A DNA stretch of 64,000 bases from Cacajao melanocephalus (GCA_963573385.1 CAUYLG010071414.1:1-64000); one strand, 5' to 3'. Counted from the first letter of the stretch, positions 10,898 through 24,429 are shown. The notes: generated by a model from the sequence alone, not told the origin. Translations and numbers: made by a program.

Positions 10898-10909
10898 AAT
10901 TTGTCTGGA

Positions 10910-12100
10910 TGTTGATCCTATACAAAATGTCTAACATGCATTCCACCTTGTTATCGCTCTCTCAATTACTTGCATAATTGTCTTGAGACCTAAGAGATTA
11001 CTGGATTACTAAAAGCTAAGCCTGCATTAAAATATGACATTTTTAGGAGACAGTTCCTGTGTCTTGTTATAGTCACTCCTGAAATAGGGCCTCCTTAACA
11101 TAAAAAGCTCATGTTATTAAAAGTGTAACGTTTGCTAAAGAGAATTCTTAGAATTCCAAAAGAACAAAGGAAAAGAAAAAATGTCACTCTTACTTGTGTT
11201 TTTTGCACCTCATACTTTGTCTTTATATATCCCTATGATTTTCCTAAATATCAGTTCATCACCTATGTTGGAAAATAAACTTTATTTTCAACATATGTTC
11301 ATAACAGCTTAGTGTCTAAAGTTGTTTCCACTGGATAGAAAGGAAAAAGAGTGTATTGTGTCTTCCATGCTAGCATCAGCATGAAGAAACTTTAAAAAAC
11401 TTACCAAGTATCTCATTTAGAGACTTTGGGCAAGCATCACAAAGCAATAGTACTGTGGCAAAAGCCAAAATGAAAATCAATATTTTCTTCTTTCTTTGCC
11501 AATTCTAATGGCAGGCTCTGGCCTGCAGATCCCAGAATTTTAAAATGTCTTTCCAGCAAGAAATTGCTTTCATGTTTGCATCCTCACTGCTAAATCTGGA
11601 TCTTTTCTCATAGTGTCCTTCTTGCATCATGTCCAGGATCCCTTTTTGTTTGGAAGAGTGCTGAATTTCCTCTTAATGGAAACCAAGCCCCCAGTATCCA
11701 CTTATCTGAATGTTCTTTCTGCCTTCATATTATGGAACATGCTTTGCCAAAATGCTTTAAAAAAAAATCCGTTTGGGTAAAGGTCATAAAATCAAACTGT
11801 TTATGAGCCTTCATGCTCTTGATTGAAGACTTCAGAATTCCATTCCTTAAATCTTTCTACATGGAAACTATTAAGAATTTCTCATCCAATTGTAAATAAC
11901 AACCACAGAGAGCAACAAAACTCCAAGTGTTACAAAGTCCTCAAGTAGTTGTGATGCTCTTATCTTCCGGATGTCTTTTTTTCTCTATTCACTTTATAAA
12001 GTCTTGTGGGTTTTTGCAAACAGAAGACTGTTTTACTTTCAAGAAGTTGGAAGAAGAGCTTGGAGAATTAAGTCAATCAGTACTGGTGTGCATCTGTTCT
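10910..12100. other. Unique-looking DNA, nothing recognised
   Basis: No clear repeat, RNA gene or coding exon seen. Frames at 11927-12204 overlap each other in two registers and lack motifs. Confidence 0.45.
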
Positions 12101-12104
12101 TCTT

Positions 12105-12800
12105 CCTCAATAGGCACTGTGATAATAGACAAATACAACACAATTCTTGCCCAGAAGGATGCTCTCATCTAGTTAGAGAAATAAAGAGGAAAATTGTGGA
12201 TTAGGATCCAGGAGTGCATAGGTTGCCATAGAATGAAGAGAGGTCACTGAAAGGTTGCAAAAAAAAACTCTTTACCTGTAAAACCTAACAAAGGTGTAAA
12301 ATAACACATTTCTTGCTAAGAAAAAGCATGTGCAAAAGCAGAAGAGATGTTTTAGTGCACTGGTTCTCAAACTTGTAACCACAGGGAAAATTGTAAATGA
12401 TATAGATGCTTGAGTTTCCTTCCTAGAGTTCTGATGTATTGGTATGGAGTTCTATTTGGTCATTGGGATTAATAGACACCCCTTTGGTCATTAGAATGTG
12501 CTACTTAGGTTGAAAAACACTCTAATAAATTATCCTCTGTCCAGCATGTAGAGCTTGTGGGGATAAGTAAAAGCGAGGCTTGCAAAGTAGGTTGAGTTTA
12601 TTGTTTTCAGCTCAGAATTAATACCAAAGGTAATGAAACAGTCCTTAAGGATTTTGTATAGGTGAATTGCAAGATCAAATTTGCGTATTAGAATGAGGAC
12701 TTTGATAGGTGGCAGTTGAATGGATTATGGATGTGACATTGTGAGTGTATAGGGAGGAGGATGATAATGGGATAAAGGAGACTTCTTAGAGGGAGCCTGT
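12105..12800 (-). mobile_element. L2 fragment, antisense, split by MER5A
   Basis: Antisense L2 phrases appear in order: 'attcttgcccagaaggatgc' and 'tctcatctagttagagaa', then 'aagcatgtgcaaaagcagaa', and after the MER5A 'caagatcaaatttgcgtat' and 'ggactttgataggtggcagt'. The match is weak base by base but the order agrees with an inverted L2. Confidence 0.5.
12358..12525. mobile_element. MER5A-like hAT (Charlie) transposon
   Basis: Begins 'cactggttctcaaacttg' and ends 'gttgaaaaacactc', the diverged terminal inverted repeats of MER5A. The length, about 168 bases, fits this non-autonomous family. It sits inside the L2. Confidence 0.7.
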
Positions 12801-14179
12801 GGCTGGGAATCAGAGAGAAAATAATGGCAGCTAGAAATCAGGTGGTGGCAGGGCCCCAGATCTCTTGCATCCTGATTGAGCAGTGACAGGAGAGGAGCAT
12901 GAGGTTATTACCTGGGTAACTCCATCCACATGCCACGAATTTCCATGCTGCAAGATTAAGGAAAGGCTTTGTCTGAATTACCTGGATAATGGTCCTCTGC
13001 ATTTTCTTTCATTTTCACCTTTGGAGAATAGTCCTCAGGGAACTGTTGCTAAGCTCAAAGCTAATCAGGGTGGTAAACATCTTTTAATGAAGAAAATGAG
13101 GAAATTCCATAGGCTTTTCTTTCCTTCCTTCCTTTTTGCAAGCCAAGGCACATTTCTTTGCTTTTGCTACCCTTGCTCCCCGGAAAGCTGCAGCAATTTT
13201 ATAAAGGTCATCTGCCTGGGTTCTCTGAGATCCTCTTACTTTCTTACTCAATACCAACCAATGGGCGGAATCACCACTCCCCGAGGAACTAAACCCACAG
13301 GCTGCCTTGTCCTTGATGTGTATTTTTCCCTTCCCACAGAAAAACTGATTTCTTCTGGTATAGTCCTTTAAACAGCTAAACAGCTTGCAAGTTACCTATC
13401 AGAATAACTGTGGCCAAAAGAGATGTAGCAATGGTTTCTGGCTAATTGGCAGGGTGAGCTCTGGCTTATGTAACAGTTACCTCTGGCAATTTGTCCCAAT
13501 ACCCTTTGGCAGCAATGCTGTGGTATTTTTAATGGTAAGAGCTTGGCCAGTTTCCATCCAATCTGCTTTTTTATTTTGCTGGCTGCAATTGGAATTACTG
13601 TTTCTTTCACCTTGTTTCCAGCCAGACCTGGTTCTGTAAATATGTCACTAGGGGTTTACATGGAGCTGTGTTCTGCTTCAGTGCTTTAAATCCATTATTT
13701 CACTTCAAAAATCATTTTACCTTTATACAAAGGGGCCCCATGATATATCTGACCTTAATTCCAGGTGTCAGTTGGACCTGTAGAGAGGGAGTTCAATGTT
13801 CCCATATTTTAATGACATTTTACAATTTCGAAAGGGGATTTAGGATTGTCAACAGAGAGGAAAGCAGCCTGGCCCTCTGGTGTGGTGGATTCATTAGGAA
13901 CTGCCTTATATACCTCAGCACCAATCATCACCTGCTTGCAGTAAGCAGCTTTCAAAGAGGCACAGTGTATCCTGAAGAGGTGCGGACAGGGGAAAGGAGG
14001 TTCAGTTTTCCAGAATACAGTGTCTCCTCTTTACCTTTATCACTCCTGCCAGGATCTGTTCTGGAGTTGCCAGTATTGGCTGTAGATAAAGAACAGAGCT
14101 TCCTTATTCACCTTTGCCAGATTTAGGAGTTTTCCTTAAAATGGACTTTAATTTTTAGGGAAATCTAACTGTATTAATG
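12801..14179. other. Repeat-free stretch with three successive open frames
   Basis: No repeat recognised. Plus-strand frames of 162 (12883-13371), 84 (13385-13639) and 152 codons (13668-14126) follow each other in three different registers. None shows a domain, signal peptide or family motif I know. Base composition is less AT-rich than the flanks. Confidence 0.45.
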
Positions 14180-14195
14180 CACAAAATACACTTTT

Positions 14196-14505
<310 letters not shown>

Positions 14506-14558
14506 CACAAAATATACTTTAAAAAATCATGAGTGCTGTTTTCCCCAGAGAGGAAATG

Positions 14559-14712
14559 AAGACTTCATTTGTCTTAGTTTCTTTGAGAAATTGAGATGAA
14601 GAAAATGGGGGAGAGCCTTTGAGTAGCATGAAAAAAGAAGCTCCTCTAGGAGGGCTGGGTAGGTTGACTGAGTGCTCTTGTCACCCAGCAGAGTTAAGAA
14701 GCCAGGGGTCAT
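14559..14712 (+). repeat. Copy A of a 150-bp block repeated at 16145-16296
   Basis: The stretch from 'aagacttcatttgtcttagt' to 'gttaagaagccaggggtc' matches 16145-16296 in the same orientation, about 75-80 percent by eye with a few small indels. It does not resemble any repeat family I know. The flanks on either side do not match. Confidence 0.85.
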
Positions 14713-14756
14713 TTCTAAATTTTCCTCTAGCAATAACAATTTTTCTAATTAATCGC

Positions 14757-15090
14757 TATGGTTTTAGTATGCCCCTCAAATTCCATATATTAGAAACTTA
14801 ATCCCAAATTTATATGTGGATTAGAGGTGGAACCTTTGGGAAGTAATTAGAATTAGGTAAGGTCATCATGGTGGGGGGTCCCCCTTGATAAGTCTGGTGG
14901 TTTTATAAAAACAGGAGAGACCTGAGCTGGCATGCTCTTGCCCTTTCACTATATGATGACCTCCACCATGTTATAATGGGGTTAGAAGGCCCTCGCCAGA
15001 TGTGGCCCTTGACCTTGGAGTTACAGTCTGCAGAACTGTAAGAAAAGTAAATTCCTTTCTTTATAAATTACTCCATTTGTAGTATTCTTC
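14757..15090 (+). mobile_element. MLT1-type MaLR solo LTR, sense
   Basis: MaLR LTR phrases in order: 'tatggttttagtatgcccct', 'gaggtggaacctttgggaag', 'gtggttttataaaaacagg', 'agaaggccctcgccagatg', 'ccttgaccttggagttaca', 'ctgcagaactgtaagaaa' and 'ttataaattactccatttg'. It is a single diverged LTR with no internal sequence. Confidence 0.85.
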
Positions 15091-15099
15091 CTTCTTAAT

Positions 15100-15889
15100 A
15101 TCTTAATGATATTACTGCCCTTTTTTTCAGTTAGATAATAACGACATATGTAAAACCTGCTAATCTCCATTTTAACGAGGAGTATCCACTATTGTCCTCC
15201 TTTGTCATTGAGGCAATTCTGGGGATTGGGAAAGGAGAAAATAATGGAAGGGCCCTGGGACAGAGCAGCAGGAAATCTAAGTTATCTTCACTCTCCTCTC
15301 TCTGTCATTTAACCGTTGCCAAAGCAAGACTAAAGGACTGGTCAGCAGGATCACTCCAATCACTTAGCAAAGCAAGTAACTTGATCTAAATCCTGCTGCA
15401 GTAGTCAGCACGCTGAAGTGGAAATTTACAAAATAAATCTAACTGGCATCAACCTAAATGGGTATTTTTCTCCGGCACACATGTGCAGGCAAAGTCAGCT
15501 GAAATTATAAAACTAAATGATTCATGAGCATGCCTAATGCTTTGTCTGGAACCAGTGAATATTTTATTATCTAAATTTTAACACTTTATCATGCATATCA
15601 AGGGGTAGATTGGCTTAGAAAATCTCAAAGGAAAACTAAGTGGAGTATGAAACCATAGAACAGTGGGAAATGTTATGTTTAATATTTTTCACAACAATGA
15701 GTTTCCTTTGGCCAGTAAAAACTTTAATCAGTGAATCTGCACAAAATATGTTGCTTGGTGAATTGCCCCAAAATGAAGAAATCTGTGTGCACCACCCAGA
15801 TAAAGAAATTGAGCATTTTCAGAACCTCAAAAGACTTCCTGAAGCCCTCTGTCAGTTACTAACTCCCTACTCAAAGATAATCTTTCTCT
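15100..15889. other. Unique-looking DNA, nothing recognised
   Basis: No repeat or RNA gene recognised. The 90-codon frame at 15640-15912 has no known motif and runs into the adjoining L1M. Confidence 0.45.
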
Positions 15890-16144
15890 TAACTTTTAGC
15901 ACCTCGGGTTAGTTTTGCTTGCTTTTAAATTTTGAATAACTTAATACATTATTTGTGTCTGGATTCTTTCTTTCCATATTTGTAAGATCACCCCTGTTGC
16001 TGCATATAATAAAACTGTATTCATTTTCATTGCTGTATAATATTTGATGTTTGAGTAAACTATAATTTATTTATCCATTCTACTATTGATGAACTTTTCA
16101 GTTATTTCCAGCTTAGGGCTATTATGAATACTGCTGTGAATATA

Positions 16145-16296
16145 AAGACTTCATTTATCTTAATTTCTCTGAGAAACTGAGACCAAAAAAATGGGAGAGA
16201 ATCTTTGAATAGCATGAAAAGAGAAACCTCCAGGAGAGCTAGATAGGTAGATTGTGTGTTCTCTTCTTTCATCAGAGTTAAGAGGCCCAGGGGTCT
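16145..16296 (+). repeat. Copy B of the 150-bp block, inside an L1M
   Basis: Same orientation as copy A at 14559-14712, 1.6 kb upstream. Shared runs include 'gacttcattt', 'tagcatgaaaa' and 'cagagttaag'. It sits within antisense L1M sequence at a point where about 60-70 bases of L1 appear to be absent. Confidence 0.85.
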
Positions 16297-16451
16297 CTTA
16301 TGATATGAGAGGAATTGCGAATTGCCGAGCTATAGGATATGCATATTTTAGATTTAGTAATCACTGCCAAGCAATTTTCCAAAGTTATACTCATCTAATA
16401 TTCCCACTAGAAATATATAAGTATTTAAGTTGTTCTATATCCTTGTAATAT

Positions 16452-16548
16452 TAGGCAATATAGACAGTATTATAGACAATATCCTTCCTAACATTAATAA
16501 TGTCAATATTGTAGACAATATAGACAATATCCTTCCTAATATTAGTGT
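16452..16548. repeat. Short tandem duplication, period about 49 bp
   Basis: The run 'tagacaatatccttcctaa' occurs at about 16472 and again at about 16521, each preceded by a GACA/ATAT-rich run and followed by 'attA-TA'-like bases. It lies inside the antisense L1M and is absent from the L1 pattern, so it is a local duplication. Confidence 0.7.
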
Positions 16549-17254
16549 ATTTAATTATAGTCATTCTCAAATGTGCTTATTGGTATCTCTTTAAGATTTT
16601 AATTTACATTCCCTTGGTAGTTAATGAAATTGACCACCTTTTCATATGTTTATTGAACGTTTGAATATCTTCTTTTGTGAAGTTTCTCTGAGTACCTTGT
16701 TTCTCTTTCTATAGATTTTTCTGTATTAAAATATGATTTATAGAGTTTATATATGTATTCTGGATACAGATACAAGGCCAGAATCAGTCTTGCCTGGAAT
16801 TTATTTCACGGGAAAGTCTGAAATATAGATTCACTTTCTTTAACAGGTAGAAGAGCAGGCAGATTTTCAATATTTTTCTGCTGTCAATTAGGTATAGATT
16901 GTGTTTTTCTGGAAATTTATCCATCTCTATTTTAAAATTTATTGGCATAAAGTTGTTTATAATAACCTCCTATAATCTAATAAATACCTGTAGGGTTCAT
17001 AATGACTTTTAAAATTCTTGGAATTGATAATTCCTGGCTTTAGTATTCATCAATTTTTGCCAAAGTCTTACCAATTTTATTAATGTTTTCAGACAACCAA
17101 TATTTGAATTAATGATCTTCTCTATTATATGTTTGTGTGTCATTGATTAATTCATTTTTTATCTTGATTATTGTCTTTGAACTAATTTTTTTGCATAACT
17201 TTGTGTTTTAGAAAACTTTAGAAGGGTACATAGATCACTGGTAGTTTCTTTAAA

Positions 17255-17275
17255 ATATATATATATATATATATA
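17255..17275. repeat. (AT)n microsatellite
   Basis: About ten uninterrupted AT units inside the antisense L1M, where related elements have a shorter AT run. Confidence 0.9.
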
Positions 17276-17605
17276 CAGTTAAGGCTTAGCATTTCTTTCT
17301 TAGTGTGACTTTATTTACAGCCCACTATGTTGTATTTTTATCTTCACTTTTTGGTAATATATTTTGAAATTTCCACTGTAATATTTTTCTATTAAAAAGA
17401 ATAATTTTGATTTTTTTTAACATTTGGAGATTTATATAGATTTTTAAAATTATTGTTTTCTAATTTAATTCTAATGTGACTATAAGAATATACTGTAAAT
17501 TACTAATTCTTTGAAATTTGTAGAGAATTGATTACTGATTATGTCCCTGTGTATTGTCATTTTTGGTAAATATTTCATATGCACTTGAAAAGATTGTCCT
17601 GCAGT

Positions 17606-19145
17606 CATGGGATGAAGACCTTTTTTTTAAGGGCAGGATTTTCAAATTGTTTCTTTGAGAACTCATTACTGACACATAGAATGTAGGATAAATTTAATAA
17701 ATATTAACTAAATGAAAAAAATGTTTCCAATATTATTAAATCAGATGGCTGAGCAATAAGTTAATTCATTTATCTCGATTAGATATCTGGCAAAGAATAG
17801 GTATAATGTTTGTTGAGTTAGTGAATCACATTAAATATTGGGTAAAAATTACTTTATTCTGAAGATGCAGGGATTTAAAAAAAATAAAATAATAAATTCA
17901 AAGTTGAATAAGAAAATTGAGAAGTTCATAGTTGGTAAAGATATTTTTGAATTATTTTCCTAAAAATTAAACCTAAATTCTTCTTTGCAGAACCAAGATG
18001 AATTAAGGGTAAAATCACTGGGATAGTGATCATTGGAGAACAATCAATTAGCTATAAGACCATAATAAAAATATGTCAAATATATAACTACATGATTTAT
18101 CTCAAATTTTTGATTGGGAAGCCATGAAAACCATATTCTGCAGATGTTTAAAAATTAAAGAAAATATATCTACCTCACACTGTTCCTAAACTCTGTGAAA
18201 CCTTTATATTACACAAGCAGGACTCAATTACCATGGGACTATATGTGACCACTTAATCCCCAGACATTTGGAGGAGCAAGTTCTGCTCAGGCAGTGAAAA
18301 ATTATTGGCTAATCTTCTGGAATATATAATTTCTGCAATTGTATATCTCTGAAACTAATTTGTATGTGCATAAAAATATGTTCAGAATCTGAGGTCAAAT
18401 TGAATTTTGTCAGAGGGTGCTGTAAAAAGTTTTTAAACCCAGGTGAATGAAAAAAGTCTGCTTTTCTGTGAATGTAGCTTGCAAGGATTTCTTTTCAGGC
18501 AGTTGATTGCTTTGCAGCCTATTCACTCTGTGTATGGAAGAAAGAGGAAGCATGTATGTTAGATAGATTGTACCATGTCCATGCTTTCAATTTGACTTTC
18601 TGAATGAAGATAATTGCAGAATGCACAACAGATTTTGTTGATTCCACAGCTCATATAATAAAAGGGAAAACTTACCAAACATGCATTATATTGAGAAATA
18701 TACACATATAGATGGTTCTATGTTTTACAAACATGTATTCAGGCACATCTTAATTTAAAAATAGATTGTAGGTTTTAAAAATATTAGTTATTATAATATT
18801 CTTTTTTATAAGTGTAACATAATTATTGCTTGGCCAGATCAGCATTCAAACACATATTAATTTATAATATCACTGAAAAATTACACATAAGTAATAAAAG
18901 ATTATACAGAAGATATAATTGCCACATCAGGAATTAAATAGGAAAGTAATACTAAAATTCAATTTATTTTTCTTATTAAATATAAATTATTGAGAAAAAT
19001 TTTTAAAAAGTGACATAAATGCAAAGCTTTGTTGAAATTTGTTAAGGAACTTCTGGAACTGTTAAAGGAATTTATATTTTGAGAGTGCTGATTTTTCACT
19101 GTGTCCGATATTATATCAAAATTATGGGTTTTCTTTTCTTGATAG
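17606..19145. other. Very AT-rich unique-looking DNA
   Basis: No repeat family recognised over 1.5 kb. The right edge ends in a good acceptor-like run ('ttttcttttcttgatag', ending 19145). Confidence 0.45.
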
Positions 19146-19266
19146 AGTCCTATTTCTTATCTATGTTTATTGGCCATGGTTGGATTGATATTTGGTTTGC
19201 TAATGGGAAATGACAAGAAAAGTATAAAGAAAAGTGGGTTTTTCATAAGCTGCCAGCACAAAAAAA
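19146..19266 (+). CDS. Candidate internal exon encoding a transmembrane segment
   Basis: A 121-base stretch lies between an acceptor-like run ending in TAG at 19145 and a consensus donor (aaaaaaa|gtaagtatg) at 19266/19267. Only one of its three frames is open through the whole stretch, and that frame starts in phase 0 and ends with one extra base. It encodes 40 residues: a hydrophobic run (SPISYLCLLAMVGLIFGLLM) that would span a membrane, then a lysine-rich stretch (NDKKSIKKSG). Phase agrees with the candidate exons at 9939-10076 and 27059-27132. It lies in repeat-free DNA. T-rich DNA can give hydrophobic frames by chance, and I recognise no family. Confidence 0.25.
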
Positions 19267-19269
19267 GTA

Positions 19270-20962
19270 AGTATGCATTTCAGAAAGAAATTAGTGAAGG
19301 GTTAGTGAAACATGGGATGTGTAGATGGGGCTACAATCCCAGAACCTAAAAAATCTTACCAGGAGAGGAGGCAGCAGGAAGAGAGCTGTTCATGTGAAGA
19401 TTCTACTCTTATAATTCAGAAAGTACACACAACCATCTATAGAACACCCTGTTGATTATTCTCAAAGACTATCTATGATGTGGTCGACTCCTGGCAAACC
19501 TTGCTTTGAAATTTATTGCTCTTGCCTTCTATGTCTGGGTGCTTGATGATATATGTCTCTATTAATGTTGCGTAGCTGCATTTTTCCCTTCGTTTACATT
19601 TCATGACTTTATGTTTACATGCTATGCAGAGAAAATCTTTGAAACTACTTTCCTTTTCAGGATTAAAAAAATATTAAAGATGCAAAACCTTAATAGCTCT
19701 AAGTAAGTTAATTATAAGCTTCAGTTAGATTACCCTGGTAAAAGACAAAATTAGGAAATTGAACAGCTTTTCAATTTGTCTAGTTGACTTTCCTACGGTA
19801 ATGTCAACTGATGCTCGGTGGGGCACATCCACACAGTTAGAAAGGAAGCACAGAGTTGACTCAACGCTCCAAGTAAGAATGTATGTGGTCAAGGGGCTGG
19901 ACCTAATAGAGAGCATCAAGAGTTATGAGGCAGGAGTGGAAAAGCTAGTGAATGACTGAGGTGATGAGTTTGGGGTGGAAAACTGTCAGGGATTTCTGGG
20001 CCCTGAAGTACATAGTAGCTGTACAGCAAGGATTATTCAGTCATTTCTGCTGTTCCTTCCAGGAGCATCCACCACCTCCCCATTCCTGGTCTTGATTGGA
20101 ATTCTTTCTGTTACAGCTGTTTAGGGAGGCTGGGACGAATGAGTGTAGACAGTGGGGTTCCATTCTAGACTCACATTTTCCTATGGAAGGAGGTAAGGGA
20201 GAGCGCTAGCACACAGATCCATCTCTCTTTGCCTGCCAGCAACAGTGGTAATTGGCAATCTCAATGTTTATGCCATCTTGATGGTGAGAACCTTTCAGTA
20301 TTCATAAAAATGCTACCAGAAATTCTTTTTTCTGTATGGTACTAACTGGTATCCTCCCATCTCTCTTTTCTTTGAATTGAATATAAGAATATTGAACACA
20401 AACATAAATATTAGTGCAGAAATATATTTAAGGCTGAAAATAAATTTTTTGAATCATCAAATCATTTGGAATTATCTGTAGTCTCCCTTATCTCAGCAAA
20501 AATAGCAGGATATGAATATATGTGTTATATATGTGTGTCTATTTTTATGTACCTTCTTCTTCTCTGATGCTGGCAGAAACTCTCAAAATATTGCTTTGGA
20601 GTTGTTCTTTTGATTTTATCCCTAGAGCATTTATTCAAGAGAATAAATTTGGCCATTTTAAAGCTGTGAGAATATGGAATGCATAAATTTTCCTGCTATA
20701 AAATACTTTTTTAGTGTATTTATGTAACTCAAAACAGATGCATCTACAAAGTTTACACATAGAAACAGACTACTGAAGGAAGAGTGTCAGGTCTGGCTTG
20801 GAAAAGATTTTGGTATTTTTACCCTACAAACATTTCCAATATATAAAATTGGTACTAAAGACTTGGATCCAATGGTCGGGCTCTGGGGAGATTCCTATGA
20901 AGTGGCACAAGATGAGCATCCGACTACACAGCATTTCAGCTTTAGGTCTGAAATTTTAGAAA
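19270..20962. other. Unique-looking DNA, nothing recognised
   Basis: No repeat or RNA gene recognised over 1.7 kb. The opposing 64-66 codon frames at 19725-19959 are shadows of each other. If the candidate gene exists this is intron. Confidence 0.45.
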
Positions 20963-20980
20963 CAGCTATGTTTATTCTTT

Positions 20981-21280
<300 letters not shown>

Positions 21281-21299
21281 CAGCCATGTTTATTCTTTC

Positions 21300-22205
21300 A
21301 TGGGATTGGAGACAAGTCAAAGGTGGTTTCTGCAAGATTTTTCTATTAGTGGTAGCATGGTCTAGTCTGAAATTTCACTAAGTTTAAAAGTTGAATTTAT
21401 CTGGTACTTGATCAAATCAACAATATGGTAATCCTAATTGCCTGCTAAAATGGAAATGTGCCTTTTACAAAAGGTTTCTGGAGTCTAGAATTTAATATGT
21501 AGATCACCTGTGAAATGGATTCTCTGTATGATGCTGTCACAGAAAGGAAATCCCAGTGTTGGTTCATGAATTGAAGTGTCTAGGTGGTTGAGCAGCTTTC
21601 TCAGAATAAGCACCACACCACTGCTATAAAACTTGTATCCTTTTGCCTTCTGAGAAGTGGTACTTCGGAAAACAGAGGCAGAGGTGGAAAGGGACCAGTG
21701 GATGCTTTGGCTCTAGCAATATCAGGAAGTAATTAAGAATGTATGTGGTTCCCGTTAAGGTTAACAAAACACACCTTATCCCTGATACTTAATTGCCCAA
21801 AACTTTGTTTCTATCTTCATTAAATACATAGTCATACGGTGTGCATAGACCACCAGTGAATGATAAATTTCTTTAAAATAGATTTGGGTCAATTTTTCAT
21901 TCAATAAATATTTGTTGAAATATTACTTTGTGGAAGGCACTCATCAGTGCTACATGACAGGAGCTTTTGTGCCCCCCTTTAATTAGTAGGATTGAAAATT
22001 CTCATTTCTTTTATTAAAACATCATTTTTAATTTAAAAACCTGATAAATTGAAATAATCACTTCTAAGGAGTTTTAATATTTTAAATACTATTTATACCT
22101 TTAAGATATTTAATTCCTTTAAGTATGTCAATTATATGAATAACAAAAATTTACAAAGTACTTAAGATGTTATTTATGACAACTCTAACAATCCAGACTT
22201 ATAGA
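21300..22205. other. Mostly unique DNA with an L2 remnant
   Basis: Only the L2-like piece at 21890-21975 is recognised. The rest shows no repeat or gene. Confidence 0.4.
21890..21975 (-). mobile_element. Probable L2 3' end, antisense
   Basis: The run 'cattcaataaatatttgttg' followed by 'tggaaggcactcatcagtgc' and 'gacaggagcttttg' resembles the inverted L2 3' end. It is short and diverged. Confidence 0.5.
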
Positions 22206-22208
22206 TAC

Positions 22209-22547
22209 AGTCATAGCTCACTTAACTACAAAGGTAAGTTCTGAGAAATGCATTGTGAGGCAATTGCATTGTTGTGTGAACATGATAAAGTGTACTTATG
22301 CAAACCTAGATGGTATAGCCTACTACACACCCAGGCTATATGGTATAGCCTGTTGCTCCTAGGCTGCGAAATTGTATAGCATATTACTGTATTGAGTATT
22401 ACAGGCAGTTCTAACAAATCGTATTTGTGTATCTAAACATCTCTAAACATTAAAAAGGTATAATAAAAATGTGCTATTATAATCTTATGGGACCACCATT
22501 GTATATGTAATCTGTCATTGACTAAAATGTCATACGGTGCATGTATC
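22209..22547. mobile_element. Non-autonomous DNA transposon, Tigger-like (MER6-type)
   Basis: Begins 'cagtcatagctcacttaact' and contains 'ttctgagaaatgcattgtga', 'cctagatggtatagcctact', 'gctcctaggctgcgaaattg' and 'ataatcttatgggaccacc', ending near 'atacggtgcatgtat'. These occur in this order in a common primate DNA transposon with terminal inverted repeats. I am confident of the class and less so of the exact name. Confidence 0.7.
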
Positions 22548-22549
22548 TT

Positions 22550-23124
22550 AAAGTACAGTGTATCTTAAATATGTGATAAAATATTTTTATACTTTTCAAC
22601 TTAAAATCACAAGTGCAAATGAGTAATCAGACATTTTAAATTGTAGTCACAATTCAAATGTACCAAATTCTCTTAAACATTGCAAATACATGAAGTAGAA
22701 ATTTACAAAGAGTATTTCTTAATTTAATGCAAAAGTATTATTATCACAGATTTAATTTACTTCATTATTTCTAACTTCAATTCTCAATCTTCCTAGGGTG
22801 AAAGCATTTTACCTACAGATTATATGGTTTTGTTGTTTTCTAAGCAATTTGTTATTTATCCCAAGCAAATTGATGTTGTCTTTTCAAAGGGCAAAACATT
22901 TGGCTAAGATCTATAGCAGCTGACATTCGGAGTGATTTTTCTCAAGATCTTAAGAGACAAATCAGAGCCTTTCAAATGGTAGATTGAATGTGAGGATAGA
23001 CAATAATAATAAATACTGTTTATGGTGTAAGCAATTGAGTGGAGAGGGGTATAATTTATAAAATGAAAAAAGATGGAGAAAAAAGCAGATTTGAGAGAGA
23101 AAACCTAGAGCTTCATTTTAAATT
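22550..23124. other. AT-rich DNA, nothing recognised
   Basis: No repeat, RNA gene or coding signal recognised. Confidence 0.45.
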
Positions 23125-23257
23125 TCCTCACATTGAAGGACCACTTTGAAATGAATTTGTTAGAAAGTGAACTATAAGTTTCCAGGCAGAAGGCTGGGCT
23201 GGAAATTTAAGTTTGGGAGTCACAGAAGCACAGATGTTGTTAAAATCAATGGAACTA

Positions 23258-23875
<618 letters not shown>

Positions 23876-24035
23876 ATACATAGTACTGTAAGAAGTCATA
23901 AAACTAAACAGTGAATGGCCTCAGGTTTAGAGCTCAGGGACAAGAGGAAGCTGCTAAGAGCTGAGACAGAACAAGAAGGCAGGAAGGAAATATCAATGAC
24001 AGTGTGAGAGGGCCTGAAAGCTGAGAAGAGAATGC

Positions 24036-24428
24036 ATCAAGGAGAGAAAATTTCCGGAAGGAAATGGAAGATTTAAAAAAATGTATCACAGATATGAAAG
24101 CCACATTTGAACAATTCGAATAAAGGCAAATCTAAATGGAGGGTATCTAGGGTAGGCTTGAGAAAATTGCACAGAGTGAAAGAGAAAACCCCAAAAAGAT
24201 ATAGAAATAATTTCAGAAAAAGGAATAGATATGGATGACAGAGATAAAAGAGAGAAAAAGTGGTCAACACATATGGAATAACAACCAAAGAAATGTCTAA
24301 AGACATGAATAATGAAAATTTTATCTAGTATAAAGAACAACTTGAATCTGCAGATGTCTGAGCAAAACTAATACAAGACTGACAACAGGATTTTATATCT
24401 AGTTAAATTATTGAATTTCAAAGGTAAT
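24036..24428. other. Purine-rich unique DNA
   Basis: Strand asymmetric (A and G rich on the plus strand). No family recognised. Two overlapping minus-strand frames (24073-24340) are low-complexity. Confidence 0.4.
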
Positions 24429-24429
24429 G

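Larger units (their letters stand above)
15890..17605 (-). mobile_element. L1M fragment, antisense, interrupted by copy B
   Basis: Inverted L1 landmarks: 'atttgtgtctggattctttc', 'tatttatccattctactatt', 'gttatttccagcttaggg', 'actgccaagcaattttcc', 'aatttacattcccttggtag' and 'catatgcacttgaaaagatt'. The run covers about 1.7 kb of ORF2. Between 'ctgtgaat' and 'aggaattgcg' the expected L1 sequence is missing and the 150-bp block is present instead. Confidence 0.8.

Noticed and set aside
20040..20160. Possible extra exon after 'ttctttctgttacag' at about 20116
   Set aside because: The acceptor is fair, but no good donor follows and no frame fits the phases of the other candidate exons.
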